This document shows positions 25,783 through 34,892 of a DNA stretch of 64,000 bases, one piece after another. The translations under genes and the position numbers were made by a program. Source of the stretch: Pseudomonas lini. Lineage in GTDB: Bacteria > Pseudomonadota > Gammaproteobacteria > Pseudomonadales > Pseudomonadaceae. Position 1 is the stretch's first letter; every line of letters begins with the position of its first letter. Location: the NCBI RefSeq assembly GCF_001042905.1, contig NZ_JYLB01000004.1, positions 434,001 to 498,000 of the forward strand, in the 5' to 3' direction. Under the pieces are notes generated by a model. It was not told the origin of the DNA. It made no database searches and saw only the letters and a list, made by a program, of their open reading frames with translations.

Positions 25783-25880
25783 AGCCTTCGCGGGCAAGCC
25801 TCGCTCCTACAGGGACAGGTTGATCCCAATCGGGTGATCAACACAAATTCCGTAGGAGCGAGGCTTGCCCGCGAGGCGAT
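25783..25880. repeat. REP pair, GTAGGAGCGAGGCTTGCC type, inside-out orientation
   Basis: GCCTTCGCGGGCAAGCCTCG ... CTACAG then, after 45 bp, CCGTAGGAGCGAGGCTTGCC. The arm order is the reverse of the other doublets. Confidence 0.85.
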
Positions 25881-25888
25881 CTAACGCC

Positions 25889-26491
25889 TTACACCCATTC
25901 CGCAGCCAACGCCGCTTTCACGCTTGGCCGCTGATCAATCCGTACCTGAAACCGCATCAACGCCGGCCACCGATTCAAATCGATGCCAAACACCTGCGTC
26001 CAGCGCAACACCGTAAACAGATACGCATCAGCAATACTGAATCCGCCAGCCATCAAATAATCCTGCCTCTCCAACGTCTGACCCAACACGACAAAACGCT
26101 TGAACAGCTTCTCTTTGATGAGCGCTTTCACATCATCCGGAAACTGCGAATTGAACAGCCAACCCAGCCCGCCATGAATCTCGGTCGAGACGAAATTCAG
26201 CCATTCCTGCAAACGCACCCGCTCGAATGTCCCGTTCGGCGGTGCCAGGTTCGCCTCAGGCCGTAGGTCTGCCAGGTACTGCAGAATCGCCGGGCCTTCG
26301 GTCAGCACATCACCATTTTCCAGCTGCAATGCCGCAACGTAACCTTTGGGGTTGATGGCCAGAAAGTCCTCGCCGGTGGCGGTTTGCTTGGTGCTGTTAT
26401 CGACGCGGACCAACTCGAACGGCAAGTCCAGTTCGCGCAGCACAATGTGCGGCGCCAATGAGCAGGCTTGCGGGGCGTAATACAACTTCAT
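25889..26491 (-). CDS. gstA: Glutathione S-transferase, GstA/beta class
   Basis: 200 residues, thioredoxin-like N-domain (MKLYYAPQACSLAPHIVLRE) with the beta-class cysteine at position 10, NPKGYVAAL (cis-proline turn) and TEGPAILQYLADL; helical C-domain with IADAYLFTVLRWTQ. Conjugates glutathione to electrophiles or acts as a peroxidase. Divergent from a LysR regulator 99 bp away, its likely controller. Confidence 0.9.
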   Translation of the reverse strand: MKLYYAPQACSLAPHIVLRELDLPFELVRVDNSTKQTATGEDFLAINPKGYVAALQLENGDVLTEGPAILQYLADLRPEANLAPPNGTFERVRLQEWLNFVSTEIHGGLGWLFNSQFPDDVKALIKEKLFKRFVVLGQTLERQDYLMAGGFSIADAYLFTVLRWTQVFGIDLNRWPALMRFQVRIDQRPSVKAALAAEWV

Positions 26492-26590
26492 GGGCAGGGC
26501 TCTGGTTGCGGGTTTGCGCCAGTGTCATAGTGCGCGGCACGCTCGGTAAAATTAATCTTTCAGAACACTGCCATTAGGAATGCTACTGCC

Positions 26591-27523
26591 ATGATGAATT
26601 TGATGCACTGGCGAATGGTGGTGGCGGTGGCCGATACCGGCAACATTACCCGGGCCGCCGAGCGGATCGGCATGACCCAGTCCGGTGCCAGTCAGGCGCT
26701 GGCACTGATCGAAGAAACCCTGGGCGTTCAGCTGTTCAGCCGGGAAAACCGTCAGACCTTGCCGACCGCCATTGGCTTGCCTGTGATCGAACAGGCGCGA
26801 ACCATGCTCGTGGCTCTGGAGAACATTCGTAGTACCGTCGACGCCACTAAAGATATCCAGCGAGGGACGATTCGCCTGGCCAGTTTCCCGTTGGTGCTGA
26901 CGACCTTTCTGCCGCCACTGCTGCGCCAGTTCAATCGGCTGTATCCCGGCATTCAAGTGGTGGCGCTGGAGGTCAGCGACGATGAAGTGGAAACGTTGCT
27001 CAGTGACGGGCTGGTGGATGTCGGCGTGGCGTTGAACCCGGCGCCCGCGCGCAATGCCGGTCGTTTGGGACGTGATGCCTGGGTGGCGGTTCTGCCCGGT
27101 GGCCACCCCTTGGCACGCCGTTCGAATGAACAGGGCGTCTCATTGGAGGAACTGGCGGAGCAACCCTTTGTGCTGGCCACGGGCGGTTGTTCGACCAATG
27201 CCCGCAGCCTGGCCGCCGATGCCGGGCTGCAACTGTTGGATGTGCGGGCGGAGGTGCGAGAGTGGAGTAGCGCGTTCACCCTCGTGCGGGAAAACATCGG
27301 CGTGACCCTGGTGCCGGAAATGACCCTGCCGACCCATCGCCAAGGTTTGCGGGTAGTGCCTGTGATGCCGCGTATTGATAGGGAATTTGCGTTGGTGGTT
27401 GCGCCTGACAAAGAACCTTCAGCGGCGGTGCGGGCGTTGTTGGGTATGCTCGCAGACCGCAATCCATGTGGGAGCGGGCTTGCCCGCGATGGCGGCGTCA
27501 CATTCAACACATTCGTCGACTGA
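26591..27523 (+). CDS. LysR-family transcriptional regulator
   Basis: 310 residues: N-terminal winged helix-turn-helix (HWRMVVAVADTGNITRAAERIGMTQSGASQALALIEE) and a LysR effector domain (about 90-295). Divergent from gstA, so it probably regulates that gene. The last roughly 22 codons (from about CGSGLARDGG) and the TGA stop are REP sequence (27467-27557), meaning that the native C-terminus is altered. Starts ATG 26591 or 26594. Confidence 0.9.
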   Translation: MMNLMHWRMVVAVADTGNITRAAERIGMTQSGASQALALIEETLGVQLFSRENRQTLPTAIGLPVIEQARTMLVALENIRSTVDATKDIQRGTIRLASFPLVLTTFLPPLLRQFNRLYPGIQVVALEVSDDEVETLLSDGLVDVGVALNPAPARNAGRLGRDAWVAVLPGGHPLARRSNEQGVSLEELAEQPFVLATGGCSTNARSLAADAGLQLLDVRAEVREWSSAFTLVRENIGVTLVPEMTLPTHRQGLRVVPVMPRIDREFALVVAPDKEPSAAVRALLGMLADRNPCGSGLARDGGVTFNTFVD

Positions 27524-27557
27524 CATTTCGCTATCGCGGGCAAGCCCGCTCCCACAG
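27467..27557. repeat. REP pair, TGTGGGAGCGGGCTTGCCCGCGA type
   Basis: Inverted arms around about 45 bp. Overlaps and terminates the LysR reading frame. Confidence 0.9.
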
Positions 27558-27599
27558 GTTTCGCGCCTTAACTGGATCAGGTAAGTCGTTCAGGCGAAA

Positions 27600-28232
27600 T
27601 CAAGGCACGCCGTTGCAGGCGTGTGCCATGAACCCCGGCCGCAACGCCAGTCGTTGGCAATAGGCGTCGACGGCGGGGTAGTCCGGGCGCTCCATCGGCG
27701 TCATGCGCCAGCGGTTGACCGACAGCCCGATGAGAATATCGGCCAGTGTGAAGTGCGGTCCCGCAACATACGCATCGGTTGTCGCGAGTTGCTGTTCAAG
27801 GATGCCCATTTTCGCGTTCCAGCCGCGAACGCCATCAGCAATCCGTTGCGAGTCCTGAAAGTTCGGCAGTTGCCTGACCAGCGCAAAAAAGGCGTAGCCC
27901 CAGGACGGATTGAGTTCGGTGGCTTGCCAGTCCATCCATTGCTCTACGCGAGCGCGCGCCGCCGGTTCGGTGGGCAGCAGATCAGTGTTTTGGTGTTTGC
28001 CGGCCAGGTACCGGCAAATGGTATTGGACTCCCACAGCACGCCGGCTTCGTCGATGAGAACCGGCACTTGTGCGTTAGGGTTGAGCTGGAGAAATTCCGG
28101 GCTCTGGGTCGATGCGAAACCGCTGCCCCAGTCTTCGCGTTCGTATGAAACCCCCAGTTCGTCGCAGGTCCACAGGACTTTTCTGACGTTGATTGACGAG
28201 GCCCGACCCAAAATCTTCAGCGTATGTCCCAT
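27600..28232 (-). CDS. Glutathione S-transferase family protein
   Basis: 210 residues. N-domain ILGRASSINVRKVLWTCDEL with serines near 12-13 in the catalytic position, NPNAQVPVLIDEAGVLWESNTICRYLA (cis-Pro and Glu-Ser glutathione contacts), helical C-domain with TLADILIGLSVNRW. A cytosolic transferase of unknown substrate, different subfamily from the nearby gstA. Confidence 0.87.
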   Translation of the reverse strand: MGHTLKILGRASSINVRKVLWTCDELGVSYEREDWGSGFASTQSPEFLQLNPNAQVPVLIDEAGVLWESNTICRYLAGKHQNTDLLPTEPAARARVEQWMDWQATELNPSWGYAFFALVRQLPNFQDSQRIADGVRGWNAKMGILEQQLATTDAYVAGPHFTLADILIGLSVNRWRMTPMERPDYPAVDAYCQRLALRPGFMAHACNGVP

Positions 28233-28299
28233 TGAGCTTCTCCGTTTGCTGTTCCAGGTATCGGGAATCTAGCACGCGGAGCGTGGGAATGGTCGTACG

Positions 28300-29331
28300 T
28301 CAGGTACTCTCGCGCACCTTCAATTCAAACCCCATATCCTGCACCGGTTTGGTCACTGAATTGCCGGCCAGCAAGGTCAGCATCAGCTCTGCGGATCGAC
28401 GGCCAATGGCTTCTCGTGGGGTGCTGATGCTGCTCAGGCGTGGGACCATGTGCTCAGACGCCGGCAAGTCGTTGAAGCCGAGGATCGCCACGCGCTCGGG
28501 GATCTTGATTCCATTGCGCAGCGCTTCAAGCAACGCGCCTTGGGCCAGGTCGTCGTTGCCGAAGAAGATTGCATCGACGTCTGGGTGGGCGGTGAGCAGC
28601 TGCAGGAACAATTCGCCGCCCAGTCCCACCGACGAGGCTCGCGGTGTCAGTACTTCCAGGGCCGGATCATACAAACCGGCCTTTTGCAGCGCGCGGCGGA
28701 AACCTTCGCCTCGCAGTAGCGTGCGCTGGTCCAGTTGCGCACCGATGTAGGCCAGGCGTTTGCGACCACGGGAGAGCAAATGCTCGGCCGCCGTTTCACC
28801 CGCGGCGACTTGCGAAAAACCGACGCAATTGAGCCCGGCTCCGCTGTCCAGCTCCATCATGTAGACGCAGGGAATGTTGCTGGCCTCGATCATTCGCCGC
28901 GAACTTTCGGTGCGGTCGAAACCGGTCAGCAGCAAGCCACGAGGCTGATAAGCCATGTAATTGCGCAGCAGGTTTTCTTCTTCATCACGCGAGTAATGGA
29001 AGTTGCCGATCAGCACTTCGAAGCCCTTTGGTCGCAAAACCTGATGAATGGCTTCCAGCGTGTCGATGAACAGCAGGTTGGACAGCGACGGCACCAAAAC
29101 CACCACGGAATGGCTCTGGGCCGAGGCTAATGCGCGGGCGGCGGGGTTGACCACGTAGTTCAAGTCGAGGGCGGCCTTCTGGACTTTTTCCACCAGTTCG
29201 GTGGCCACCGTGCTGACTCCACGCAGGGCGCGGGACGCCGTAATCGGGCTGACACCGGCCAGGCGCGCGACTTCGTTGAGGGTAGGGCGGCCAGTGGTGC
29301 GAGTATTTTTATCGTTTTTAGGGGTATTCAT
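28300..29331 (-). CDS. gntR: GntR, LacI-family gluconate repressor
   Basis: 343 residues: LacI helix-turn-helix (PTLNEVARLAGVSPITASRALRG) with hinge NPAARALASAQ, then a periplasmic-binding-like effector domain. In Pseudomonas GntR represses gntP/gntT and related sugar-acid genes until gluconate or 6-phosphogluconate binds. ATG 29331 is chosen; a TTG at 29346 would add five residues. It is divergent from gntK; a site matching its published operator (AC-N-AAG-N-TAGCGCT) lies 30 bp from its start, suggesting autoregulation. Confidence 0.92.
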   Translation of the reverse strand: MNTPKNDKNTRTTGRPTLNEVARLAGVSPITASRALRGVSTVATELVEKVQKAALDLNYVVNPAARALASAQSHSVVVLVPSLSNLLFIDTLEAIHQVLRPKGFEVLIGNFHYSRDEEENLLRNYMAYQPRGLLLTGFDRTESSRRMIEASNIPCVYMMELDSGAGLNCVGFSQVAAGETAAEHLLSRGRKRLAYIGAQLDQRTLLRGEGFRRALQKAGLYDPALEVLTPRASSVGLGGELFLQLLTAHPDVDAIFFGNDDLAQGALLEALRNGIKIPERVAILGFNDLPASEHMVPRLSSISTPREAIGRRSAELMLTLLAGNSVTKPVQDMGFELKVREST

Positions 29332-29360
29332 CGGACGGCTTGCCAAACAAAATTCAAGGC

Positions 29361-29374
29361 ACTAAGGTAGCGCT
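29361..29374. promoter_or_regulatory. GntR operator 1 (gntR side)
   Basis: ACTAAGGTAGCGCT matches AC-N-AAG-N-TAGCGCT exactly and continues GTC, making GGTAGCGCTGTC partly palindromic. It lies just upstream of gntR. Confidence 0.8.
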
Positions 29375-29510
29375 GTCTCGATGCAGCTGCAATGCGTGAA
29401 CGAGGTTTGCCTGATCCTCGTTTTTTGGCCTCGAGAACGAACATGCTGCAACCCACAAAAATGACAAGAAGGCGTCGGCAACTTCTGCTTTTGCACTTGA
29501 GTCTTACGTA

Positions 29511-29524
29511 GCAAAGGTAGCGCT
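29511..29524. promoter_or_regulatory. GntR operator 2 (gntK side)
   Basis: GCAAAGGTAGCGCT, followed by GTCT, same core as operator 1; 22 bp before gntK. Confidence 0.8.
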
Positions 29525-29545
29525 GTCTGCGCGCTGAGGTGTTAC

Positions 29546-30079
29546 ATGAATCATCCCATCACCGCCCTGGTCATCATGGGCGTTGCCGGTTGCGGCAAGA
29601 CCTGCGTCAGCCAGTCCCTGTGCCTGCTTAGCGGCGCGACCGCCATTGAAGGCGACACTTTCCACCCTGCCGCCAATATCGAAAAGATGAGCGCGGGTAT
29701 CCCCCTGAACGATGAAGACCGTGCCGGCTGGCTCGACAGCCTGTGCGATGAACTGCGCCGCATCGATGCCAAGGGCGAACGCCCAGTGCTGACTTGCTCG
29801 GCCCTCAAACACAGTTACCGCGAACGCTTGCGCAGTGCCTTGCCGGGCCTGGGCTTCGTTTTCCTTGAGCTGACCCCCGAAGTCGCCGCCGATCGTGTGT
29901 CTCATCGGCCGGGCCACTTTATGCCGTCGACCTTGATCGACAGCCAGTTCGCCACACTTGAATCGCCCGTTGGTGAGCCCCTGACCCTGGCTCTGGATGC
30001 GTCCAGCCACAGCGTCGATGAGTTAGCGAAGCAGGCTCATGCCTGGTGGCTCGATCATGGCTTGAAACTCGCCAGTTGA
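29546..30079 (+). CDS. gntK: Gluconokinase
   Basis: A 177-residue P-loop kinase: Walker A GVAGCGKT at 12-19, EGDTFHP (substrate region), LTCSALKHSYRERLR and HFMPSTLIDSQFATLE typical of GntK. It phosphorylates gluconate to 6-phosphogluconate, feeding the Entner-Doudoroff enzymes encoded at 6-9 kb. Preceded by GntR operator 2; a third operator sits between it and gntT. Confidence 0.95.
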   Translation: MNHPITALVIMGVAGCGKTCVSQSLCLLSGATAIEGDTFHPAANIEKMSAGIPLNDEDRAGWLDSLCDELRRIDAKGERPVLTCSALKHSYRERLRSALPGLGFVFLELTPEVAADRVSHRPGHFMPSTLIDSQFATLESPVGEPLTLALDASSHSVDELAKQAHAWWLDHGLKLAS

Positions 30080-30088
30080 GTTTTACTC

Positions 30089-30102
30089 CAAAAGATAGCG
30101 CT
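30089..30102. promoter_or_regulatory. GntR operator 3 (gntT side)
   Basis: CAAAAGATAGCGCT, followed by GTC; same core as the other two, 58 bp before gntT. Its place between gntK and gntT implies a separate gntT promoter. Confidence 0.75.
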
Positions 30103-30130
30103 GTCCTGACGGCTTCTGATTAACCGCTTT

Positions 30131-30144
30131 AATAACAACAACAA
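30131..30144 (+). promoter_or_regulatory. Hfq/Crc CA motif in the gntT leader
   Basis: AATAACAACAACAA contains overlapping AAYAAYAA units immediately upstream of the ribosome site (ACAGGAGAC). This is the expected position for translational repression by Hfq-Crc during growth on preferred substrates. Confidence 0.65.
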
Positions 30145-30160
30145 ACAGGAGACACCCCTT

Positions 30161-31513
30161 ATGTTTGGCATGTCCCACGAGACCTTTCTGCTGCTGGATG
30201 CAGTGGTCACGGTGATCGGGCTTATCGTCCTGATCACCAAGTTCAAGATTCACCCCTTCATCGCCCTGATCATCGCCGCAGCCTTTCTCGGGCTGACCTC
30301 CGGCATGCCGATCGGCACCATCATCAAGGCGTTCCAGGACGGCTTTGGTGGGGTGCTCGGTTTCGTCGGGATCATCCTGGCGCTGGGCACGATGCTCGGC
30401 AAAATGATGGCCGAGTCGGGCGGGGCGGATCAGATCGCCCAGACCCTGATTCGGGCCTTCGGCAAGGACAAGGTGCAGTGGGCCATGATGTTCGCGGCCT
30501 TCCTGGTCGGCATCCCGCTGTTCTTCGAAATCGGTTTCGTGCTGCTGATCCCGCTGGTGTTCATCGTCGCCCGTCGTACCGGCGTGTCGATCATCAAGAT
30601 CGGTATCCCGCTGCTGGCCGGTCTGTCCGCCGTGCATGGTCTGGTTCCGCCGCACCCGGGTCCGTTGCTGGCCATCGGCGTGTTCGGTGCCGACATCGGT
30701 AAAACCATTCTTTACGGCCTGATCGTTGCGCTGCCGACCGCCATCATCGCCGGTCCGATCTTCGGTACGTTCATTGCCAAGCACATTCCTGGTCATCCGA
30801 ATCAGGAACTGGTGGATCAACTGGTGCGCGATGAGGATGCAGGTGATCTGCCTAGCTTCGCCATTACCTTGGTCACCGTGCTGTCGCCCGTGTTCCTGAT
30901 GCTGCTCAAGACCTTTGCCGATGTGGCGCTGCCGGACGGCAACTTCTTCCGCACCTTCATGGACCTGATCGGTCACCCGATCTCGGCGCTCCTGCTGGCG
31001 TTGCTGCTGTCGCTGTACACCTTCGGCTACAAGCAGGGCATCGGTTCGCAACAGATGCTCAAATGGCTGGACGCGAGCCTTGCACCAACCGCCGCGATCA
31101 TCCTGATCATCGGTGCCGGTGGCGGCTTCAAACAGATGCTGGTGACCAGCGGTGTGGGTAATGTCATCGGCAACATGGCGGTGGAAGCGCAGATCTCGCC
31201 CATCCTTCTGGCGTGGCTGGTGGCGGCGGTGATTCGCATCGCGACCGGTTCGGCAACCGTGGCGACCATTACTGGCGCAGGCATCGTGGTGCCGGTGGTG
31301 GGGATGATTCCGGGGGTGAACCGTGAGTTGCTGGTGTTGGCCACCGGTGCCGGTTCGTTGATCCTGTCTCACGTCAACGACGCCGGTTTCTGGCTGGTGA
31401 AGCAGTACTTCAACATGACCGTGGCGGAAACCTTCAAGACCTGGACCGCGATGGAAACCATCCTGTCCGTGGTGGGCCTGGGCTTCATCCTGCTGTTGTC
31501 GTTGTTCGTCTAA
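30161..31513 (+). CDS. gntT: Gluconate permease GntT/GntP
   Basis: A 450-residue inner-membrane H+ symporter of the GntP family with about 12-14 hydrophobic spans. Diagnostic stretches include GFGGVLGFVGIILALGTMLG, VHGLVPPHPGPL near residue 160 and GSLILSHVNDAGFW near 410. Imports gluconate for GntK. AGGAGA lies at good spacing before the ATG; a REP doublet follows the stop. Confidence 0.94.
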   Translation: MFGMSHETFLLLDAVVTVIGLIVLITKFKIHPFIALIIAAAFLGLTSGMPIGTIIKAFQDGFGGVLGFVGIILALGTMLGKMMAESGGADQIAQTLIRAFGKDKVQWAMMFAAFLVGIPLFFEIGFVLLIPLVFIVARRTGVSIIKIGIPLLAGLSAVHGLVPPHPGPLLAIGVFGADIGKTILYGLIVALPTAIIAGPIFGTFIAKHIPGHPNQELVDQLVRDEDAGDLPSFAITLVTVLSPVFLMLLKTFADVALPDGNFFRTFMDLIGHPISALLLALLLSLYTFGYKQGIGSQQMLKWLDASLAPTAAIILIIGAGGGFKQMLVTSGVGNVIGNMAVEAQISPILLAWLVAAVIRIATGSATVATITGAGIVVPVVGMIPGVNRELLVLATGAGSLILSHVNDAGFWLVKQYFNMTVAETFKTWTAMETILSVVGLGFILLLSLFV

Positions 31514-31530
31514 GCACACCGCAAAACAAA

Positions 31531-31621
31531 TGTGGGAGCGGGCTTGCTCGCGAAGGGGACATAACATTCAAAGTAGATGTTGAATGTAAGTCCGCTTTCG
31601 CGAGCAAGCCCGCTCCCACAG
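31531..31621. repeat. REP pair, TGTGGGAGCGGGCTTGCTCGCGAA type
   Basis: Inverted arms between the convergent gntT and alaC genes. Confidence 0.9.
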
Positions 31622-31630
31622 TTATTTGTG

Positions 31631-32848
31631 TCAGGCGTTGGTTTTCTGAACCAACCCGTCCGCCCGGAACATCCCGCGAATCCCGCGTACGGCCTGACGA
31701 ATCCGGTCCTGGTTTTCGATCAGCGCGAAGCGCACATGATCATCCCCATACTCGCCAAATCCCACACCCGGCGAGACACAGACCTTGGCCTCGGCCAGCA
31801 GTTTCTTGGCGAACTCCAGCGAGCCCATGTGTGCGTAAGCCTCGGGAATCTTGGCCCAGACATACATCGAGGCTTTCGGGTTTTCGACCATCCAGCCCAG
31901 TTCATGCAGGCCTTTGACCAGCACGTTGCGACGTTGCCGATACTGATCGGCAATGTCTTTGACGCACTGCTGATCGCCTTCCAGTGCCGCGATGGCCGCG
32001 ACTTGCAGCGGGGTGAACGTGCCGTAGTCGTGGTAGCTCTTGATCCGCGCCAGGGCGTTGACCAGCTCTGGGTTGCCGACCATGAAACCGATGCGCCAGC
32101 CCGCCATGTTGTAGCTCTTGGACAGGGTGAAAAACTCCACCGCGATGTCCTTGGCGCCGGGCACTTGCATGATCGACGGGGCTTTCCAGCCGTCGTAGAC
32201 GATGTCGGCGTAGGCCAAGTCGTGCACCACCAAAACGTCGTACTGTTTGGCGAGGGCGATCACCCGCTCGAAGAAGTCCAGCTCCACGCACTGGGCGGTG
32301 GGGTTGGACGGGAAGCCGAGGATCATCATCTTCGGTTTCGGGATCGAGCCGCGAATCGCCCGTTCCAGCTCGGCGAAAAAATCCACGCCTGGGATCAGCG
32401 GCACTGAGCGCACTTGGGCGCCGGCAATCACGGCACCGTAGATGTGAATCGGGTAGCTCGGGTTCGGCACCAGTACGGTGTCGCCCTGGTCGAGGGTGGC
32501 CAGCATCAAATGCGCCAGGCCTTCCTTGGAACCAATGGTGACGATGGCTTCGGTTTCCGGGTCGATGTCGACCGCGTAGCGATCCTTGTACCAGTTGGAG
32601 ATCGCCCGGCGCAGGCGCGGAATCCCTTTGGACGTGGAGTAGCCGTGGGTGTCTTCACGCTGGGCGACGGTGACGAGTTTTTCGACAATGTGCGGCGGCG
32701 TGGCGCCGTCGGGGTTGCCCATGCTCAAGTCGATGATGTCTTCGCCACGACGACGGGCGGCCATCTTCAGCTCGGCAGTGATGTTGAAAACGTAAGGGGG
32801 GAGTCGATCTATGCGCGCAAAGCGGCGCGGCGAACCTTGTTCGGCCAT
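31631..32848 (-). CDS. alaC: Alanine transaminase AlaC
   Basis: A 405-residue class I aminotransferase making alanine from pyruvate and glutamate. Very characteristic AlaC stretches: [43 protein letters not shown] and the PLP lysine in [16 protein letters not shown] 32848 is chosen; the open frame continues to 33310 but that part is antisense to the exporter gene and not protein-like. Confidence 0.95.
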   Translation of the reverse strand: MAEQGSPRRFARIDRLPPYVFNITAELKMAARRRGEDIIDLSMGNPDGATPPHIVEKLVTVAQREDTHGYSTSKGIPRLRRAISNWYKDRYAVDIDPETEAIVTIGSKEGLAHLMLATLDQGDTVLVPNPSYPIHIYGAVIAGAQVRSVPLIPGVDFFAELERAIRGSIPKPKMMILGFPSNPTAQCVELDFFERVIALAKQYDVLVVHDLAYADIVYDGWKAPSIMQVPGAKDIAVEFFTLSKSYNMAGWRIGFMVGNPELVNALARIKSYHDYGTFTPLQVAAIAALEGDQQCVKDIADQYRQRRNVLVKGLHELGWMVENPKASMYVWAKIPEAYAHMGSLEFAKKLLAEAKVCVSPGVGFGEYGDDHVRFALIENQDRIRQAVRGIRGMFRADGLVQKTNA

Positions 32849-32986
32849 TGTTGCCTCGGATAACGTAAGCGCCCGGAACCGTCCGAGCGACGCTGGCCAC
32901 TGCGGTGGCCTGTGGCGGAATGTAAGGGCAGTCGTGGCAAACTGTCTAGCCTGCGCATCAATAAATTTTTCCCAAGGATATGGTCG

Positions 32987-33649
32987 ATGGAATTTACCAG
33001 TGGCTTCTTGTTGAGCCTTTCGCTGTGCCTGGACATCGGCGTGGCCAATATCGCGATGATCACGCTGGCGATGCAGCGCGGCTATTTTCAAGGCTTTGCC
33101 CTGGGGTTGGGGACGTGTGTCGGCGATCTGATTTATGCCGTGCTGGCATTGGCCGGCATGACCGTATTGCTGCAGTACGAGACCGTGCGCTGGGTGTTGT
33201 GGATCGGCGGGTCGGCGCTGCTGCTGTATTTCGCGGCGAAGATGATTTATTCGGCGATTCACCATGAAGCGCTGTTGGCGCAAACCCCGGAAGTGGGGCA
33301 CAACTCGCACCGGAAAGAGTTCTTGCGCGGGATTTTCCTCGCCATGTCATCGCCCAGTGCCATTCTCTGGTTTGCCGCGGTGGGCGGCACGCTGATCGCT
33401 CGTTCCGGTGGCGGTGGCGCACTGAGCTCGGCGCTGTTTCTCGGCGGTTTCTTGTGCGCCGGAGTGCTCTGGTGTGTCGGTCTGTGCTTTGCTGCGAGCC
33501 ACGGCGGCAAATTGCTCGGTGACAAACTGCTGCGTTATTCCTACATGGCATCGGCAGCGATCTTCTGCTACTTCGCGGTCTACGTGATCCTATCGGGTTA
33601 TAACGAGTTTATCGGTCCAGGCGCCATCGAACAGTTGCACGCACTGTAA
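32987..33649 (+). CDS. LysE/RhtB-family amino-acid exporter
   Basis: 220 residues with about six membrane spans, starting [46 protein letters not shown] is the LysE-family conserved loop. Exports an amino acid or related metabolite; substrate unknown. AAGGA precedes the ATG. Divergent from alaC with a 138-bp gap. Confidence 0.88.
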   Translation: MEFTSGFLLSLSLCLDIGVANIAMITLAMQRGYFQGFALGLGTCVGDLIYAVLALAGMTVLLQYETVRWVLWIGGSALLLYFAAKMIYSAIHHEALLAQTPEVGHNSHRKEFLRGIFLAMSSPSAILWFAAVGGTLIARSGGGGALSSALFLGGFLCAGVLWCVGLCFAASHGGKLLGDKLLRYSYMASAAIFCYFAVYVILSGYNEFIGPGAIEQLHAL

Positions 33650-33715
33650 TTGGGCGAATCGGGTTTGGCTTCTATACTCCCAGCCGAACCCACTTTTTGT
33701 ACCAGGAGTTGAGTC

Positions 33716-34201
33716 ATGGATGAGCAAACAGGCGTCGAAACGGCCGAGCCACGCTTCGAAAACGGGCACTTCATGCTCATAGCGGGGCTTGGTGGACGAT
33801 TTACTGCGGATACGACCAAAGCGATCCCCGATCTATGGGAGAAATTCATTCCCGAGATTGGCAAAATTCCCGGTCAGAAAAGCGAAGTAACCTACGGCAT
33901 CTGCTGCAATCCGGATGGCAAGGGTGGTTTCGAGTACATAGCCGGTGTCGAAATCAGCAAGCTCGACGACCTGCCCGAGAAGTACCGCTGGATCGAAGTT
34001 CAGCCTCAGAAGTATGCAGTCTTCGAACACAAGGGCTCTCTGGATACCCTGCCCCAGACCTTTCAATACATCTGGAAAACCTGGTTGCCGAAGTCCGGTC
34101 ATGAAGCGGCGGACGCCCCGGAGTTCGAACGCTACAGCGACGATTTCAACCCGAAGCTCAATACCGGTGTGCTGGAAATCTGGCTGCCGCTCAAGGCGTA
34201 A
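33716..34201 (+). CDS. GyrI-like / AraC effector-binding-domain protein
   Basis: 161 residues covering just the effector-binding fold found in BmrR/Rob C-terminal domains and GyrI/YdeE (seen: TYGICCNPDGKGGFEYIAGVEIS, YAVFEHKGSLDTLPQTFQYIWKTWLP and a final strand LEIWLPLK). No DNA-binding domain. It may bind small hydrophobic ligands or inhibit gyrase as GyrI does; not determinable here. The ribosome site CAGGAG is present. Confidence 0.85.
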   Translation: MDEQTGVETAEPRFENGHFMLIAGLGGRFTADTTKAIPDLWEKFIPEIGKIPGQKSEVTYGICCNPDGKGGFEYIAGVEISKLDDLPEKYRWIEVQPQKYAVFEHKGSLDTLPQTFQYIWKTWLPKSGHEAADAPEFERYSDDFNPKLNTGVLEIWLPLKA

Positions 34202-34299
34202 TGGCCTGGATCGAGAGGCGGATCGGTGATTCGCCTCTCGATGTCGTGTTGATGCTGATTTATGATCCCCAACCTTTCCCACGCCGATTCAGAGCTGCC

Positions 34300-34788
34300 A
34301 TGAACACCGTCATCCGCCACGTCAGCCCCGCTGACCTGGATCGCTGCTATGCCATCGAAACCGTTGCCTACGAAGGCGATGAAGCCGCCACCCGCGAGAA
34401 AATCGCCACCCGCATCGCCACCTGGCCCGAGGGCTTTATCGTTGCTAAAGTGGATGGCGTTGTCGCCGGTTTCATCAATTCCGGCGCGGCGTTTGAGGTG
34501 GAGATGTCGGACGAAGCGTTCAAGGAATTGATCGGCCACGACCCGGCCGGCCCGCACGTAGTGATCATGTCGGTGGTGGTGCATCCGGACTATCAAGGGC
34601 AGGGGCTGGCGAAACGCTTAATGGGTGAGTTCATCCAGCGCATGCGCGCAATGAACAAGGCCAGCATCCACCTGATGTGCAAAGAGCGGCACATTGCGCT
34701 CTATGCCGGGTTTGGTTTTGCCTACATCAAGCCTTCGGCGTCCGACCATGGCGGGATGGCGTGGCACGAGATGGTGTTGACGCTGTAA
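34300..34788 (+). CDS. GNAT-family N-acetyltransferase
   Basis: 162 residues. Acetyl-CoA loop VVVHPDYQGQGLAKRLMGEFI (motif A) and the later LYAGFGFAYI; overall resembles arylalkylamine (serotonin-like) acetyltransferases. Substrate unknown. I favour ATG 34300 (MNTVIRHVSP); an in-frame start at 34201 overlaps the upstream stop but adds a non-conserved stretch. A REP begins directly after the stop. Confidence 0.85.
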   Translation: MNTVIRHVSPADLDRCYAIETVAYEGDEAATREKIATRIATWPEGFIVAKVDGVVAGFINSGAAFEVEMSDEAFKELIGHDPAGPHVVIMSVVVHPDYQGQGLAKRLMGEFIQRMRAMNKASIHLMCKERHIALYAGFGFAYIKPSASDHGGMAWHEMVLTL

Positions 34789-34880
34789 TGTGGGAGCGGG
34801 CTTGCTCGCGAAGAGGGAGTGTCAGTCGATATTAAAGTTGCCTGATACACCGCATTCGCGAGCAAGCCCGCTCCCACAGG
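34789..34880. repeat. REP pair, TGTGGGAGCGGGCTTGCTCGCGAA type
   Basis: Inverted arms starting at the base after the acetyltransferase stop, between convergent genes. Confidence 0.9.
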
Positions 34881-34892
34881 GTTCGTGTTGCC

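Noticed and set aside
32849..33310. N-terminal extension of the alaC frame
   Set aside because: Antisense to the LysE-type exporter and low-complexity; the true AlaC N-terminus is at [10 protein letters not shown].
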